Assembly (NCBI RefSeq): GCF_004349245.1
Contig: NZ_SMLC01000076.1
Location: forward strand, 1-34,051
DNA length: 34,051 bases
Source of the DNA: Actinomadura sp. 6K520
Lineage (GTDB): Bacteria > Actinomycetota > Actinomycetes > Streptosporangiales > Streptosporangiaceae
Reading direction: 5' to 3'
Shown here: positions 15,258-21,808 of the stretch, in pieces
How the letters are laid out: each line of letters begins with the position of its first letter
Position numbering within the stretch: the first letter of the stretch is position 1
Notes under the pieces: model-generated
What the model was told of the DNA's origin: nothing
Seen by the model: only the letters and a program-made list of their open reading frames with translations
Databases searched by the model: none
Translations under genes and position numbers: made by a program

Positions 15258-16067
15258 GTGACCACGTCGCGGGAGTGGGAGTTCGCGGGTACGCGGGGTG
15301 CGGTCACCGCCCGGATCTGGGCGGACGGGGAGCCGCGGTACGTCGCGGTCCTCGTGCACGGCTACGGCGAGCACCTCGGGCGCTACGACCACGTCGCGGA
15401 CGTCCTCGTCCGGCACGGCGCCGTCGTCTGCGGGCCCGACCACATGGGCCACGGCCGCTCCGCGGGCGAACGCGTGCTGATCGAGGACTTCGAGGACGTC
15501 GTGGCCGACGTGCACACGGTCGTGGAGTCGGCGCGCGGCGACCATCCCGGCCTGCCCGTCGTCATGATCGGGCACTCCATGGGCGGGCTGATCGCGACCC
15601 GGTACGCCCAGCTGCACGGCGGGGTCCTCGCCGCGCTGGTGCTGTCCGGGCCGGTCCTCGGCACCTGGCACGTCGCCGAGCGGCTGCTGCCGCTGGACGA
15701 GATGCCCGACGAGCCGATCGACACGTCCACGCTGTCGCGCGACCCGGCCGTCGGCAAGGCGTACACCCAGGACCCGCTCGTCTGGCACGGCCCGTTCAAG
15801 AAGACCACCGTGCGGGCCCTCGACACCGCCATGCGCCGCATCGGCGAGCACGGCTCCCTCGGTGCCCTCCCCACCCTCTACGTGCACGGAGAGGACGACC
15901 GGCTCGTCCCACCGGACGCCACCCGCGCCGGCATCGAGGCCGTCCGCGGCGAAGACCTCACCGAGCGCGTCTACCCGGGCGCGCGCCACGAGGTCTTCAA
16001 CGAGACCAACCGCGACGAGGTCCTCACCGACGTGACCACCTTCATAGAAGGCCACCTGCCGAAGTAG
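15258..16067 (+). CDS. Alpha/beta hydrolase, monoacylglycerol lipase-like
   Basis: A 269-aa cytosolic serine hydrolase. The oxyanion region is VLVHGYGEHLGRYDHVA (31-47), the nucleophile elbow is GHSMGG with Ser107, the acid is in GEDDRLVPP (Asp213 or Asp214), and the histidine is His244 in GARHEVFNE. The HGYGEH and GHGRS motifs are typical of monoacylglycerol lipases and lysophospholipases. The GTG start at 15258 follows GAGGAGG (15246-15252). The frame opens 20 codons earlier but without a ribosome site. A TTGACG element at 15198-15203 may be part of its promoter. The natural substrate is unknown. Confidence 0.85.
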   Translation: MTTSREWEFAGTRGAVTARIWADGEPRYVAVLVHGYGEHLGRYDHVADVLVRHGAVVCGPDHMGHGRSAGERVLIEDFEDVVADVHTVVESARGDHPGLPVVMIGHSMGGLIATRYAQLHGGVLAALVLSGPVLGTWHVAERLLPLDEMPDEPIDTSTLSRDPAVGKAYTQDPLVWHGPFKKTTVRALDTAMRRIGEHGSLGALPTLYVHGEDDRLVPPDATRAGIEAVRGEDLTERVYPGARHEVFNETNRDEVLTDVTTFIEGHLPK

Positions 16068-16100
16068 CCGGCATCCCGGCCGAAGTCGGCGACCGGACGG

Positions 16101-16153
16101 TGCCGCGCTCGCCCAGCGAATGGTCACGGAGCGAGCGCAGCGGGCCGTCACCG
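16101..16153 (+). repeat. Intergenic hairpin repeat, copy A (downstream of rtcB)
   Basis: This sequence shares a long run with 17531-17592: TGCCGCGCTCGC, then GGTCACGGAGCGAGC, then GGGCCGT-AC. GCTCGC (16107-16112) can pair with GCGAGC (16131-16136). It lies between the ends of the convergent hydrolase and rtcB genes and could be a terminator or a dispersed REP-like element. Confidence 0.6.
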
Positions 16154-16160
16154 AAGGGGT

Positions 16161-17354
16161 TCAGCCCTTGACGCAGACGAGCTGGCGGAGGTGGGTGACG
16201 ACCTCGACCAGGTCGGACTGGGCCTCGATCACCGTCTCCAGGTCCTTGTAGGCGCCGGGGATCTCGTCGATGACGCCGCTGTCCTTGCGGCACTCGACCC
16301 CCCGCGTCTGGGCGACCAGGTCGTCCACGGTGAAGTTCTTGCGGGCCTTGTTGCGGCTCATCCTGCGGCCCGCGCCGTGCGAGGCGGAGTTGTAGGCGGT
16401 CTCGTTGCCGAGGCCCCGCACGATGTAGGTTCCAGTGGCCATCGAGCCCGGGATGATGCCGAGGTCGCCGGCGCCCGCGCGGATGGCGCCCTTGCGGGTG
16501 ACGAGCAGCTCGACGCCGCCGTACTGCTCCTCCGCCACGTAGTTGTGGTGGCAGGAGATGGCCTCCTCCCAGCGGCAGCGCTTCCCGGTGAACCGCCTGG
16601 TCACGACGTTCTGCGCGAGCGCCATCATGACGGCGCGGTTGCGGCGCGCGTACTCCTGCGCCCAGAACAGGTCGTGGCGGTAGGCGTCCATCTTCGGCGT
16701 GCCCGCGATGAACACGGCGAGGTCCTCGTCCGGCAGGTCCCGGTTGTGCGGCAGCCTGCGCGCGGCCTCGATGTGCCGCTCGGCGAGCTCGTTGCCGATG
16801 TTGCGGGAACCCGAGTGCAGGACGAGCCAGATCGCGCCGTCGTCGTCCGCGCACAGCTCCAGGAAGTGGTTGCCGCCGCCGAGCGTGCCCATCTGGGCGC
16901 GGGCGCGGCCGAGGCGGGACCGCACCCCGCGGTGCAGGCCGTCGAACGCCTCCCAGAAGCCGTACCAGCCGCGCTCCCTCAGGTTCGGCAGCGCGGACGG
17001 GTCGACGGGCTCCCGGTGGGAGCCGCGGCCGACGGGGATCGCCTTCTCCAGCCCGGCGCGCAGGCCGGACAGGTCGTCGGGCATGTCCTCGACGGTGAGC
17101 GACGACTTAGCGGCGGTCATGCCGCAGCCGATGTCGACGCCGACGGCCGCCGGGGACACCGCGTCCCTCATCGCGATGACCGAGCCGACGGTGGCGCCCT
17201 TGCCGTAGTGGACGTCGGGCATCACCGCGAGGCCCTCCACCCACGGCAGCGCGGAGACGTTGCGGAGCTGGTCGAGGGCCTGGTCCTCGACGGCCGCCGG
17301 GTCGGTCCACATCCGGATGGGAACGCGGCCGCCCTTGATGGTCTGGTACGGCAT
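16161..17354 (-). CDS. rtcB: RNA-splicing ligase RtcB
   Basis: A 397-aa GTP- and manganese-dependent ligase joining 2',3'-cyclic phosphate or 3'-phosphate RNA ends to 5'-OH ends. Conserved residues are all present: MPDVHYGKG (45-53), DIGCGM with metal ligand Cys77, GGGNH with His163, LHSGSRNIG with His180, CHHN (269-271), and the guanylylated His326 in SHGAGRRMSR. The ATG at 17354 follows AAGGAG. No RtcA cyclase or RtcR activator is visible, and the gene stands alone between two copies of a hairpin repeat. In bacteria RtcB is a repair or tRNA/rRNA maintenance enzyme; no local substrate is indicated. Confidence 0.95.
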   Translation of the reverse strand: MPYQTIKGGRVPIRMWTDPAAVEDQALDQLRNVSALPWVEGLAVMPDVHYGKGATVGSVIAMRDAVSPAAVGVDIGCGMTAAKSSLTVEDMPDDLSGLRAGLEKAIPVGRGSHREPVDPSALPNLRERGWYGFWEAFDGLHRGVRSRLGRARAQMGTLGGGNHFLELCADDDGAIWLVLHSGSRNIGNELAERHIEAARRLPHNRDLPDEDLAVFIAGTPKMDAYRHDLFWAQEYARRNRAVMMALAQNVVTRRFTGKRCRWEEAISCHHNYVAEEQYGGVELLVTRKGAIRAGAGDLGIIPGSMATGTYIVRGLGNETAYNSASHGAGRRMSRNKARKNFTVDDLVAQTRGVECRKDSGVIDEIPGAYKDLETVIEAQSDLVEVVTHLRQLVCVKG

Positions 17355-17483
17355 GCCTTCTCCTTGATCGACGGGATCCGAACCGCGATCTATGACGCCA
17401 GACTAGCCACGCCCGCTTCAACCCGTTTTTGCCAGATCTACTGCACGGCGACCTCGGCCGCGCACGCGAGCGCGTGACCTGAC

Positions 17484-17513
17484 GGTGAGGCGACGCCGGA
17501 GGCGAGCCTCACC
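17484..17513 (-). terminator. Hairpin between selB-like gene and rtcB
   Basis: GGTGAGGC (17484-17491) and GCCTCACC (17506-17513) form a perfect 8-bp stem around a 14-base loop. It lies about 80 bases beyond the selB-like stop, followed at 17519-17531 by a second stem, ATCGC-GAA-GCGAT. Together with repeat copy B they make a chain of hairpins that could end selB transcription. Confidence 0.45.
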
Positions 17514-17530
17514 GGAAGATCGCGAAGCGA

Positions 17531-17592
17531 TGCCGCGCTCGCACAGGAACGGTCACGGAGCGAGCCGCCAGGCGAGCGAAGTGGGCCGTTAC
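17531..17592 (-). repeat. Intergenic hairpin repeat, copy B (directly after the selB-like gene)
   Basis: This is the second copy of the element at 16101-16153, with the same TGCCGCGCTCGC and GGTCACGGAGCGAGC blocks and an extra insertion of about seven bases before GGGCCGTTAC. GCTCGC (17537-17542) pairs with GCGAGC (17560-17565). Outer AACGG (17548-17552) and CCGTT (17586-17590) can also pair. It ends three bases before the selB-like stop codon. Confidence 0.6.
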
Positions 17593-17595
17593 TGC

Positions 17596-19365
17596 TCAAA
17601 CACCGCGCCGCTCGGTGAGGCCGAGCCCGTCCAGGTGGCGGAGGAGGGCGACGGCGACACGGCGGCTGGTCGCCAGGGCGTCCCCGGCCTGCCCGGGGGT
17701 GAACGGCTGCGGCAGGGCGGACAGGATGCGGAGCGCCTCCCGGTCGGCGCCGGGCAGCAGGACGATGGCGTCTTCCGTGCCGTCGCCGGTGCCGTCGCCG
17801 GAGGCGGGGTCGTCGATCAGCAGGACGGCGCCCGCGCTCGCCGCGGCGGCCAGGACCGGGCCGGTGAGGCCGAGTTCGGCGAGCCGATCGGGGCCGGGGG
17901 CCGCGAAGGGGGCGTCCGCGAGGTCGGCGCGGAGCCGCTGCACGGCCGCCGCCCAGGGCGGCGGCGCGGCGACCGCCGGGCGCGCCTCGGCCCGAGCCTC
18001 CGGGGCCGGGGCCGGGGCCGGGCCGTGGACGCGGCCGGCCTCGACGCGCAGCGGCGGCCGGACGAGCGCCGCGACGAGCTGCCGGGCCGGGAGGCCGAGC
18101 CGCAGCCGGACGGTCTCCAGCGGGAGCCCCGGGGCGTGCGGGCTCTCGGCGGCGTGCCGCGACGTCTCCTCGGTGAGGCGTTCGAACAGCGCGGCCCAGT
18201 GCGCGGGGTCGGCGATCCACTCGCCGTTCAGCGCGACGGCGTCCGGCGGTGCGGCGCACCCCATGACCGACAGCTCGGATCTGCGGAGCACGCCGTGCCG
18301 GCGCAGGACGATCGCGCCGTCCGGCCGGTCGGGCCAGGACGCCAGCTCCCGGGCGCGGGCGGCGCCGGCGCCGCGGCGCACCAGCGTCGGAGGGCGCACG
18401 TCCAGGACGCTCACCCCGGCGATCGAGCCGCGCTCCGGGTCGCGGAGGATACCGGTGTCGCCGAGGTGCAGGGCGAGCCGCGTGTTCAGCGTGAGGCGGG
18501 CGGTGTCGGGCCCGAGGGGCCGCAGCCGGACCGGGACGGCGGCCGAGCCGAGGTGCAGGGTCATCCGCCGCGCGAGCCGGCCGGACGCCTCACCGAAGCG
18601 GGTGCGGACGTCCACGCAGGTGGTGTCGGTCCAGGCCCCGGCGGTGACGAGGGCCATGCCGGCGTCCACGCGTCCGGCGTCGCGCAGGGTCAGCACGATC
18701 CGCGAGACGCCGCCGACCGATTCGCACGGTTCCCCGGCGCGGCCGATCGTGCGGACGCGGACGCGCGCCCCGGCGGGCATGAGGAGCAGCTCGTCCCCGA
18801 CGGTGATCGTCCCGGCGGGGAGGGTGCCGGTGACGACGCTCTGCCGCCCGGCGGTGAAGGCGCGGTCGATCCACAGCCGCACCGGGGCCGCCGGGTCGGG
18901 GACGGGCAGCCGGCCGGCGAGCCGGTCGAGGGCGGCGGCGAGGCCGTCCATCCCGGTGCCGGTGGCGGTGCTGACGGCGACCGCCTCCACCCCGCGCAGC
19001 GCGGTCCCGGCGAGCCGCTCGCGGACCTGGCGCAGCGCGAGCTTCGGGTCGGCGGCGTCGGCCTTGGTGACCGCGACGACCCCGAACCGGACACCGAGCG
19101 CGCCGAGCGCCGCCAGATGCTCCCGCGTCCCCGGCATCCAGCCCTCGTCGGCGGCGACGGCCAGCAGGACGGCGGGTGCGGACGCGGCGCCCGCGAGCAT
19201 GGCCGGGACGGAGCGCCCGCCGCCGGGGACGTCGACGAACGCCACCCGCCGTCCGGAGGGCAGCTCCGTCCAGGCGCCCGGCTCCTCGGGCTCCTTGCCG
19301 GTGAGGGCGCGCACGAGCGCCGACTTGCCGTGCCCACCGTGGCCGGCGGTGGTGACGACCTGCAT
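17596..19365 (-). CDS. SelB-like selenocysteine elongation factor with degenerate G domain
   Basis: A 589-aa protein in the SelB size range and domain order: G domain, two beta-barrels (DRAFTAGRQSVVTGTLPAG at about 168-186) and C-terminal winged helices ending in SRRVAVALLRHLDGLGLTERRG. The P-loop GHGGHGKS (8-15), DVPG (45-48) and TKAD (100-103) are visible. Two things are wrong for an active GTPase. Between TGKEPEEPG and AWTELPSG about 16 residues are missing, which in E. coli SelB hold switch I and its essential Thr (RGMTIDLG). The DVPGHE of switch II reads DVPGGG, losing the catalytic His. The usual GHVDHGK is also altered. I re-translated this stretch from the bases and found no frameshift. 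It may be a divergent or second SelB whose decoding role is doubtful. Confidence 0.8.
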   Translation of the reverse strand: MQVVTTAGHGGHGKSALVRALTGKEPEEPGAWTELPSGRRVAFVDVPGGGRSVPAMLAGAASAPAVLLAVAADEGWMPGTREHLAALGALGVRFGVVAVTKADAADPKLALRQVRERLAGTALRGVEAVAVSTATGTGMDGLAAALDRLAGRLPVPDPAAPVRLWIDRAFTAGRQSVVTGTLPAGTITVGDELLLMPAGARVRVRTIGRAGEPCESVGGVSRIVLTLRDAGRVDAGMALVTAGAWTDTTCVDVRTRFGEASGRLARRMTLHLGSAAVPVRLRPLGPDTARLTLNTRLALHLGDTGILRDPERGSIAGVSVLDVRPPTLVRRGAGAARARELASWPDRPDGAIVLRRHGVLRRSELSVMGCAAPPDAVALNGEWIADPAHWAALFERLTEETSRHAAESPHAPGLPLETVRLRLGLPARQLVAALVRPPLRVEAGRVHGPAPAPAPEARAEARPAVAAPPPWAAAVQRLRADLADAPFAAPGPDRLAELGLTGPVLAAAASAGAVLLIDDPASGDGTGDGTEDAIVLLPGADREALRILSALPQPFTPGQAGDALATSRRVAVALLRHLDGLGLTERRGV

Positions 19366-19465
19366 CAGGGGCCCTCCGGGGGCGGGACGCGGAAGGCCGC
19401 GCGGCAGCGCTCCGAGCGGGGGGAATCATCGCGGGGGTTGTGCAGACGAAGGTCCACGGAAGGCA

Positions 19466-19494
19466 ACCCTATGGAGGCGGGTGCCCGAGGTAAA
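19466..19494 (-). promoter_or_regulatory. Candidate promoter of the selB-like gene
   Basis: On the minus strand TTTACC (19494-19489) and TAGGGT (19471-19466) are separated by 17 bases, a usual actinomycete arrangement. This would give a leader of roughly 95 bases. The rest of 19366-19574 holds no gene that I can support. Confidence 0.35.
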
Positions 19495-19574
19495 ACCCGA
19501 CCGTCCCCACACCGCGGCCTGCAATTTCTCACTGAGTGCACGTAAACCATGAACAGGGAGAAATCGTCGGCGGT

Positions 19575-20141
19575 TCAGCTCCGGGCGGCCCCGGTACGGC
19601 CGGCCGGCGCCGCCGCTTCCGGCCCCCCGGAAGCCGGATCACCGGGGTCCGGATCACCGGCGTCCCGGCCGGCGGCGGTCGCGGCGGAGTGCGACTCGAA
19701 GTCGTCGACCAAGCGGTTGACGAGCCCGGCCAGCCGTTCGCGCTCGGCGGGCGACCACGCCGCGAGGGCCTCGCCGATCCAGCGCCGCCCGGAGGCCCGG
19801 ATGGACTCCACGGCCGCCACCCCGGAGCCGCTCAGCCCGACCCGCAGACACCGCCGGTCGTCGGGATCGGGCACCCGCTCGACGTACCCGGCCCGCTCCA
19901 GCCGCTGCAGCTGCCGGGTGACGTGCGGCGCCTCCACGGCCAGCCGGACGGCGAGTTCCCCGGGCCGCATGGGCCCTTCGTGCTCCGCGAGCGCGCGCAG
20001 CAGCGGGACGGCCGCGCGGTCGACCGGGACGCCCGCCGCGACGACGGTGCGGTCGTGCTGCCTGAACCGGGTGAGCATGTGCGCGACCCGGCTGATCGCC
20101 CGCTCGATCTCCACGATGTCCGGCGGCACCGGTGCTGACAT
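19575..20141 (-). CDS. MarR-family regulator divergent from an MFS exporter
   Basis: A 188-aa winged-helix protein. Helices before the reading head run to about residue 70, the recognition helix is in EAPHVTRQLQRLERAGYV (70-87), and the wing holds DPDDRRCLR (92-100). The last 35 residues are a low-complexity Gly/Ala/Pro/Asp tail not needed for the fold. A -10-like TAGATT ends seven bases before the ATG at 20141, so the message may be leaderless. The exporter gene diverges 90 bases away across the palindrome at 20166-20182. It probably represses both, answering to an exported compound; that is inference. Confidence 0.87.
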   Translation of the reverse strand: MSAPVPPDIVEIERAISRVAHMLTRFRQHDRTVVAAGVPVDRAAVPLLRALAEHEGPMRPGELAVRLAVEAPHVTRQLQRLERAGYVERVPDPDDRRCLRVGLSGSGVAAVESIRASGRRWIGEALAAWSPAERERLAGLVNRLVDDFESHSAATAAGRDAGDPDPGDPASGGPEAAAPAGRTGAARS

Positions 20142-20165
20142 GCCACCAAATCTACCGCTCTACTA

Positions 20166-20182
20166 TTACTTAAGGTAAGTAA
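20166..20182. promoter_or_regulatory. MarR operator TTACTTA-N3-TAAGTAA
   Basis: A perfect 7-bp inverted repeat (20166-20172 and 20176-20182) with a 3-base centre lies between the divergent marR and MFS genes. It is strikingly AT-rich for this genome. Size and symmetry fit a MarR dimer site. A -10-like TACTAT (20161-20166) for the exporter abuts it. Confidence 0.7.
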
Positions 20183-20231
20183 CAGGATTGCCGATCGGCC
20201 GGCCACCGCCGACCGGCCGATGGAGGTACGC

Positions 20232-21662
20232 ATGACGGGCGCCCCGACCACGGCGCGCGAGGCGGCCGGGCGCCCCGCGGCGCGCCCCGGGCACACCGGG
20301 CGCACCCTGCTCGCCCTGGCGTTCGCCGGGATGACCGTGGCGGTGCAGCAGACCCTCGTGCTGCCGATGCTGCCCCAGCTCATGCGCCTCTTCGACGCCC
20401 CCGTCACCGACGTGACGTGGGTGTTCACCGCGTCCCTGCTGGCCGGCGCCGTCGCCACCCCGCTGCTGACCCGGTTCGGCGACATGTACGGCAAGAAGCG
20501 GATGATCCTGCTGTCGCTCGCCCTGCTCGGGACCGGCTCGGTGATCTGCGCGCTGTCCGGCTCGCTCCTCGTCCTGATCGCCGGGCGCGCCCTGCAGGGC
20601 GTGTCGGCCGCGCTGATCCCGCTGGCCATCGGCATGATCCGGGACACGTTCCCGCCCGAGCGGGTGACCACGGCGATCGGCGTCGTCAGCGCCACCATGG
20701 GCGCCGGCGGCAGCGCCGGGATGATCGTGACCGGGCTGATCGCCGCCCGCACCGACAGCCACCGCCCGGTGTTCTGGATCGCCGGCGCGATGGCCGCCGC
20801 CGGGCTGGCACTGGTCGCGGCGGCCGCCCGCGACGTCGGCGTCCGCGCGGGCGGGCGGCCCGACTACCCGGGCGTGGCCGTCCTCGCCGTCTGGCTGATC
20901 TGCCTGCTGCTCGGCATCAGCCAGGGCAACCTGTGGGGCTGGACGTCCGGCGGCGTCCTCGGCCTGTTCGGCGCGGCGGCCGTGCTGTGCGCGGGGTGGG
21001 TCGTGATCGAGCGGCGCGTCCGCGCCCCGCTGGTCCGGCTGAACCTGCTCGTCGGCGCGCGGTCGCTGCCGGCCAACGTCGTCTCCGCCCTGCTCGGCTT
21101 CTCGATGTTCGCCGCGTTCACGCTGATCGCGGGCTTCGTGCAGGCGAGGCCGGAGGAGGTCGGATACGGGCTGAGCGGCTCGGTGCTGGACGTCGGCCTC
21201 TACATGCTGCCGAGCACGGTCACGATGCTGGTCTTCTCCTCCCTGGCCGGGTGGATCGCCGCCAGGATCGGCCCCGCGTTCACGCTCGCCATCGGGTCGC
21301 TCTTCGCGAGCCTGTGCTACGTGTGGCTGGCGGTGTCGAACTCCCACCCGTACGACATGCTCGCCTTCAGCTCCATCCAGGGGGTCGGCTTCGGCATCGC
21401 CTACGCGGCGCTCGGCACGCTCGCCGTCCAGCACGTCCCGATGGACCAGAGCGGCATCGCCAGCGGCATCAACTCGCTGGTGCGGACGGCGGGCGGCGCC
21501 ATCGCCGGCGCGGTCACCGCGTCCGTCCTGACCGGGCGGGTCCTCGCGGGCACCACCGTCCCCAGCCTCGCCGCGTACGAGCTGTGCTTCTGGATCGTCG
21601 GCGCGGGCGCGGCGGTGGCCGCCGCCGTCGCCCTCGTGCACGGCCTGCGCCACCCCCGCTGA
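20232..21662 (+). CDS. MFS exporter, DHA2 family, MarR-controlled
   Basis: A 476-aa membrane protein with about 14 hydrophobic segments. The motif A loop is RFGDMYGKKRM and GRALQGVSAALIPLAIGMI follows in helix 4. Unlike the exporter at 11437, its first helix has QQTLVLPMLP instead of the LDxSIVNVALP signature, so the two are different subgroups. The ATG at 20232 follows GGAGG (20222-20226) by five bases; an ATG at 20220 would leave no ribosome site. It is divergent from a MarR gene with a shared operator. Export of a toxic or signalling compound is likely, but the substrate is unknown. Confidence 0.88.
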   Translation: MTGAPTTAREAAGRPAARPGHTGRTLLALAFAGMTVAVQQTLVLPMLPQLMRLFDAPVTDVTWVFTASLLAGAVATPLLTRFGDMYGKKRMILLSLALLGTGSVICALSGSLLVLIAGRALQGVSAALIPLAIGMIRDTFPPERVTTAIGVVSATMGAGGSAGMIVTGLIAARTDSHRPVFWIAGAMAAAGLALVAAAARDVGVRAGGRPDYPGVAVLAVWLICLLLGISQGNLWGWTSGGVLGLFGAAAVLCAGWVVIERRVRAPLVRLNLLVGARSLPANVVSALLGFSMFAAFTLIAGFVQARPEEVGYGLSGSVLDVGLYMLPSTVTMLVFSSLAGWIAARIGPAFTLAIGSLFASLCYVWLAVSNSHPYDMLAFSSIQGVGFGIAYAALGTLAVQHVPMDQSGIASGINSLVRTAGGAIAGAVTASVLTGRVLAGTTVPSLAAYELCFWIVGAGAAVAAAVALVHGLRHPR

Positions 21663-21709
21663 CCGGGCGGTTCCGCGCCGTCCGGCGCACACGCGGCGGC
21701 GGGGGGCCT

Positions 21710-21741
21710 TGACGAACGGCACCCGGGCCATGCCCTATAGG
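21710..21741 (+). promoter_or_regulatory. Candidate promoter of the acyl-CoA synthetase gene
   Basis: A near-consensus TTGACG (21710-21715) and a TATAGG (21736-21741) inside the palindrome CCCTATAGGG lie 20 bases apart, longer than usual. Downstream, ATCGCAGTC occurs twice (21753-21761 and 21770-21778), which could be a direct-repeat protein site in the leader. Confidence 0.3.
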
Positions 21742-21808
21742 GGTGGGCCCGAATCGCAGTCCGGGCCGGATCGCAGTCGGGCACGGGACCCGCAACCGGG
21801 AGGACGAC

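Noticed and set aside
17531..17592. SECIS element
   Set aside because: The hairpins are not immediately downstream of an in-frame UGA in a candidate selenoprotein, and the same sequence recurs at 16101 in an unrelated context.
19365..19550. 61-residue frame upstream of the selB-like gene
   Set aside because: No ribosome site, no recognisable pattern and Arg-rich content. It lies across the candidate selB promoter.
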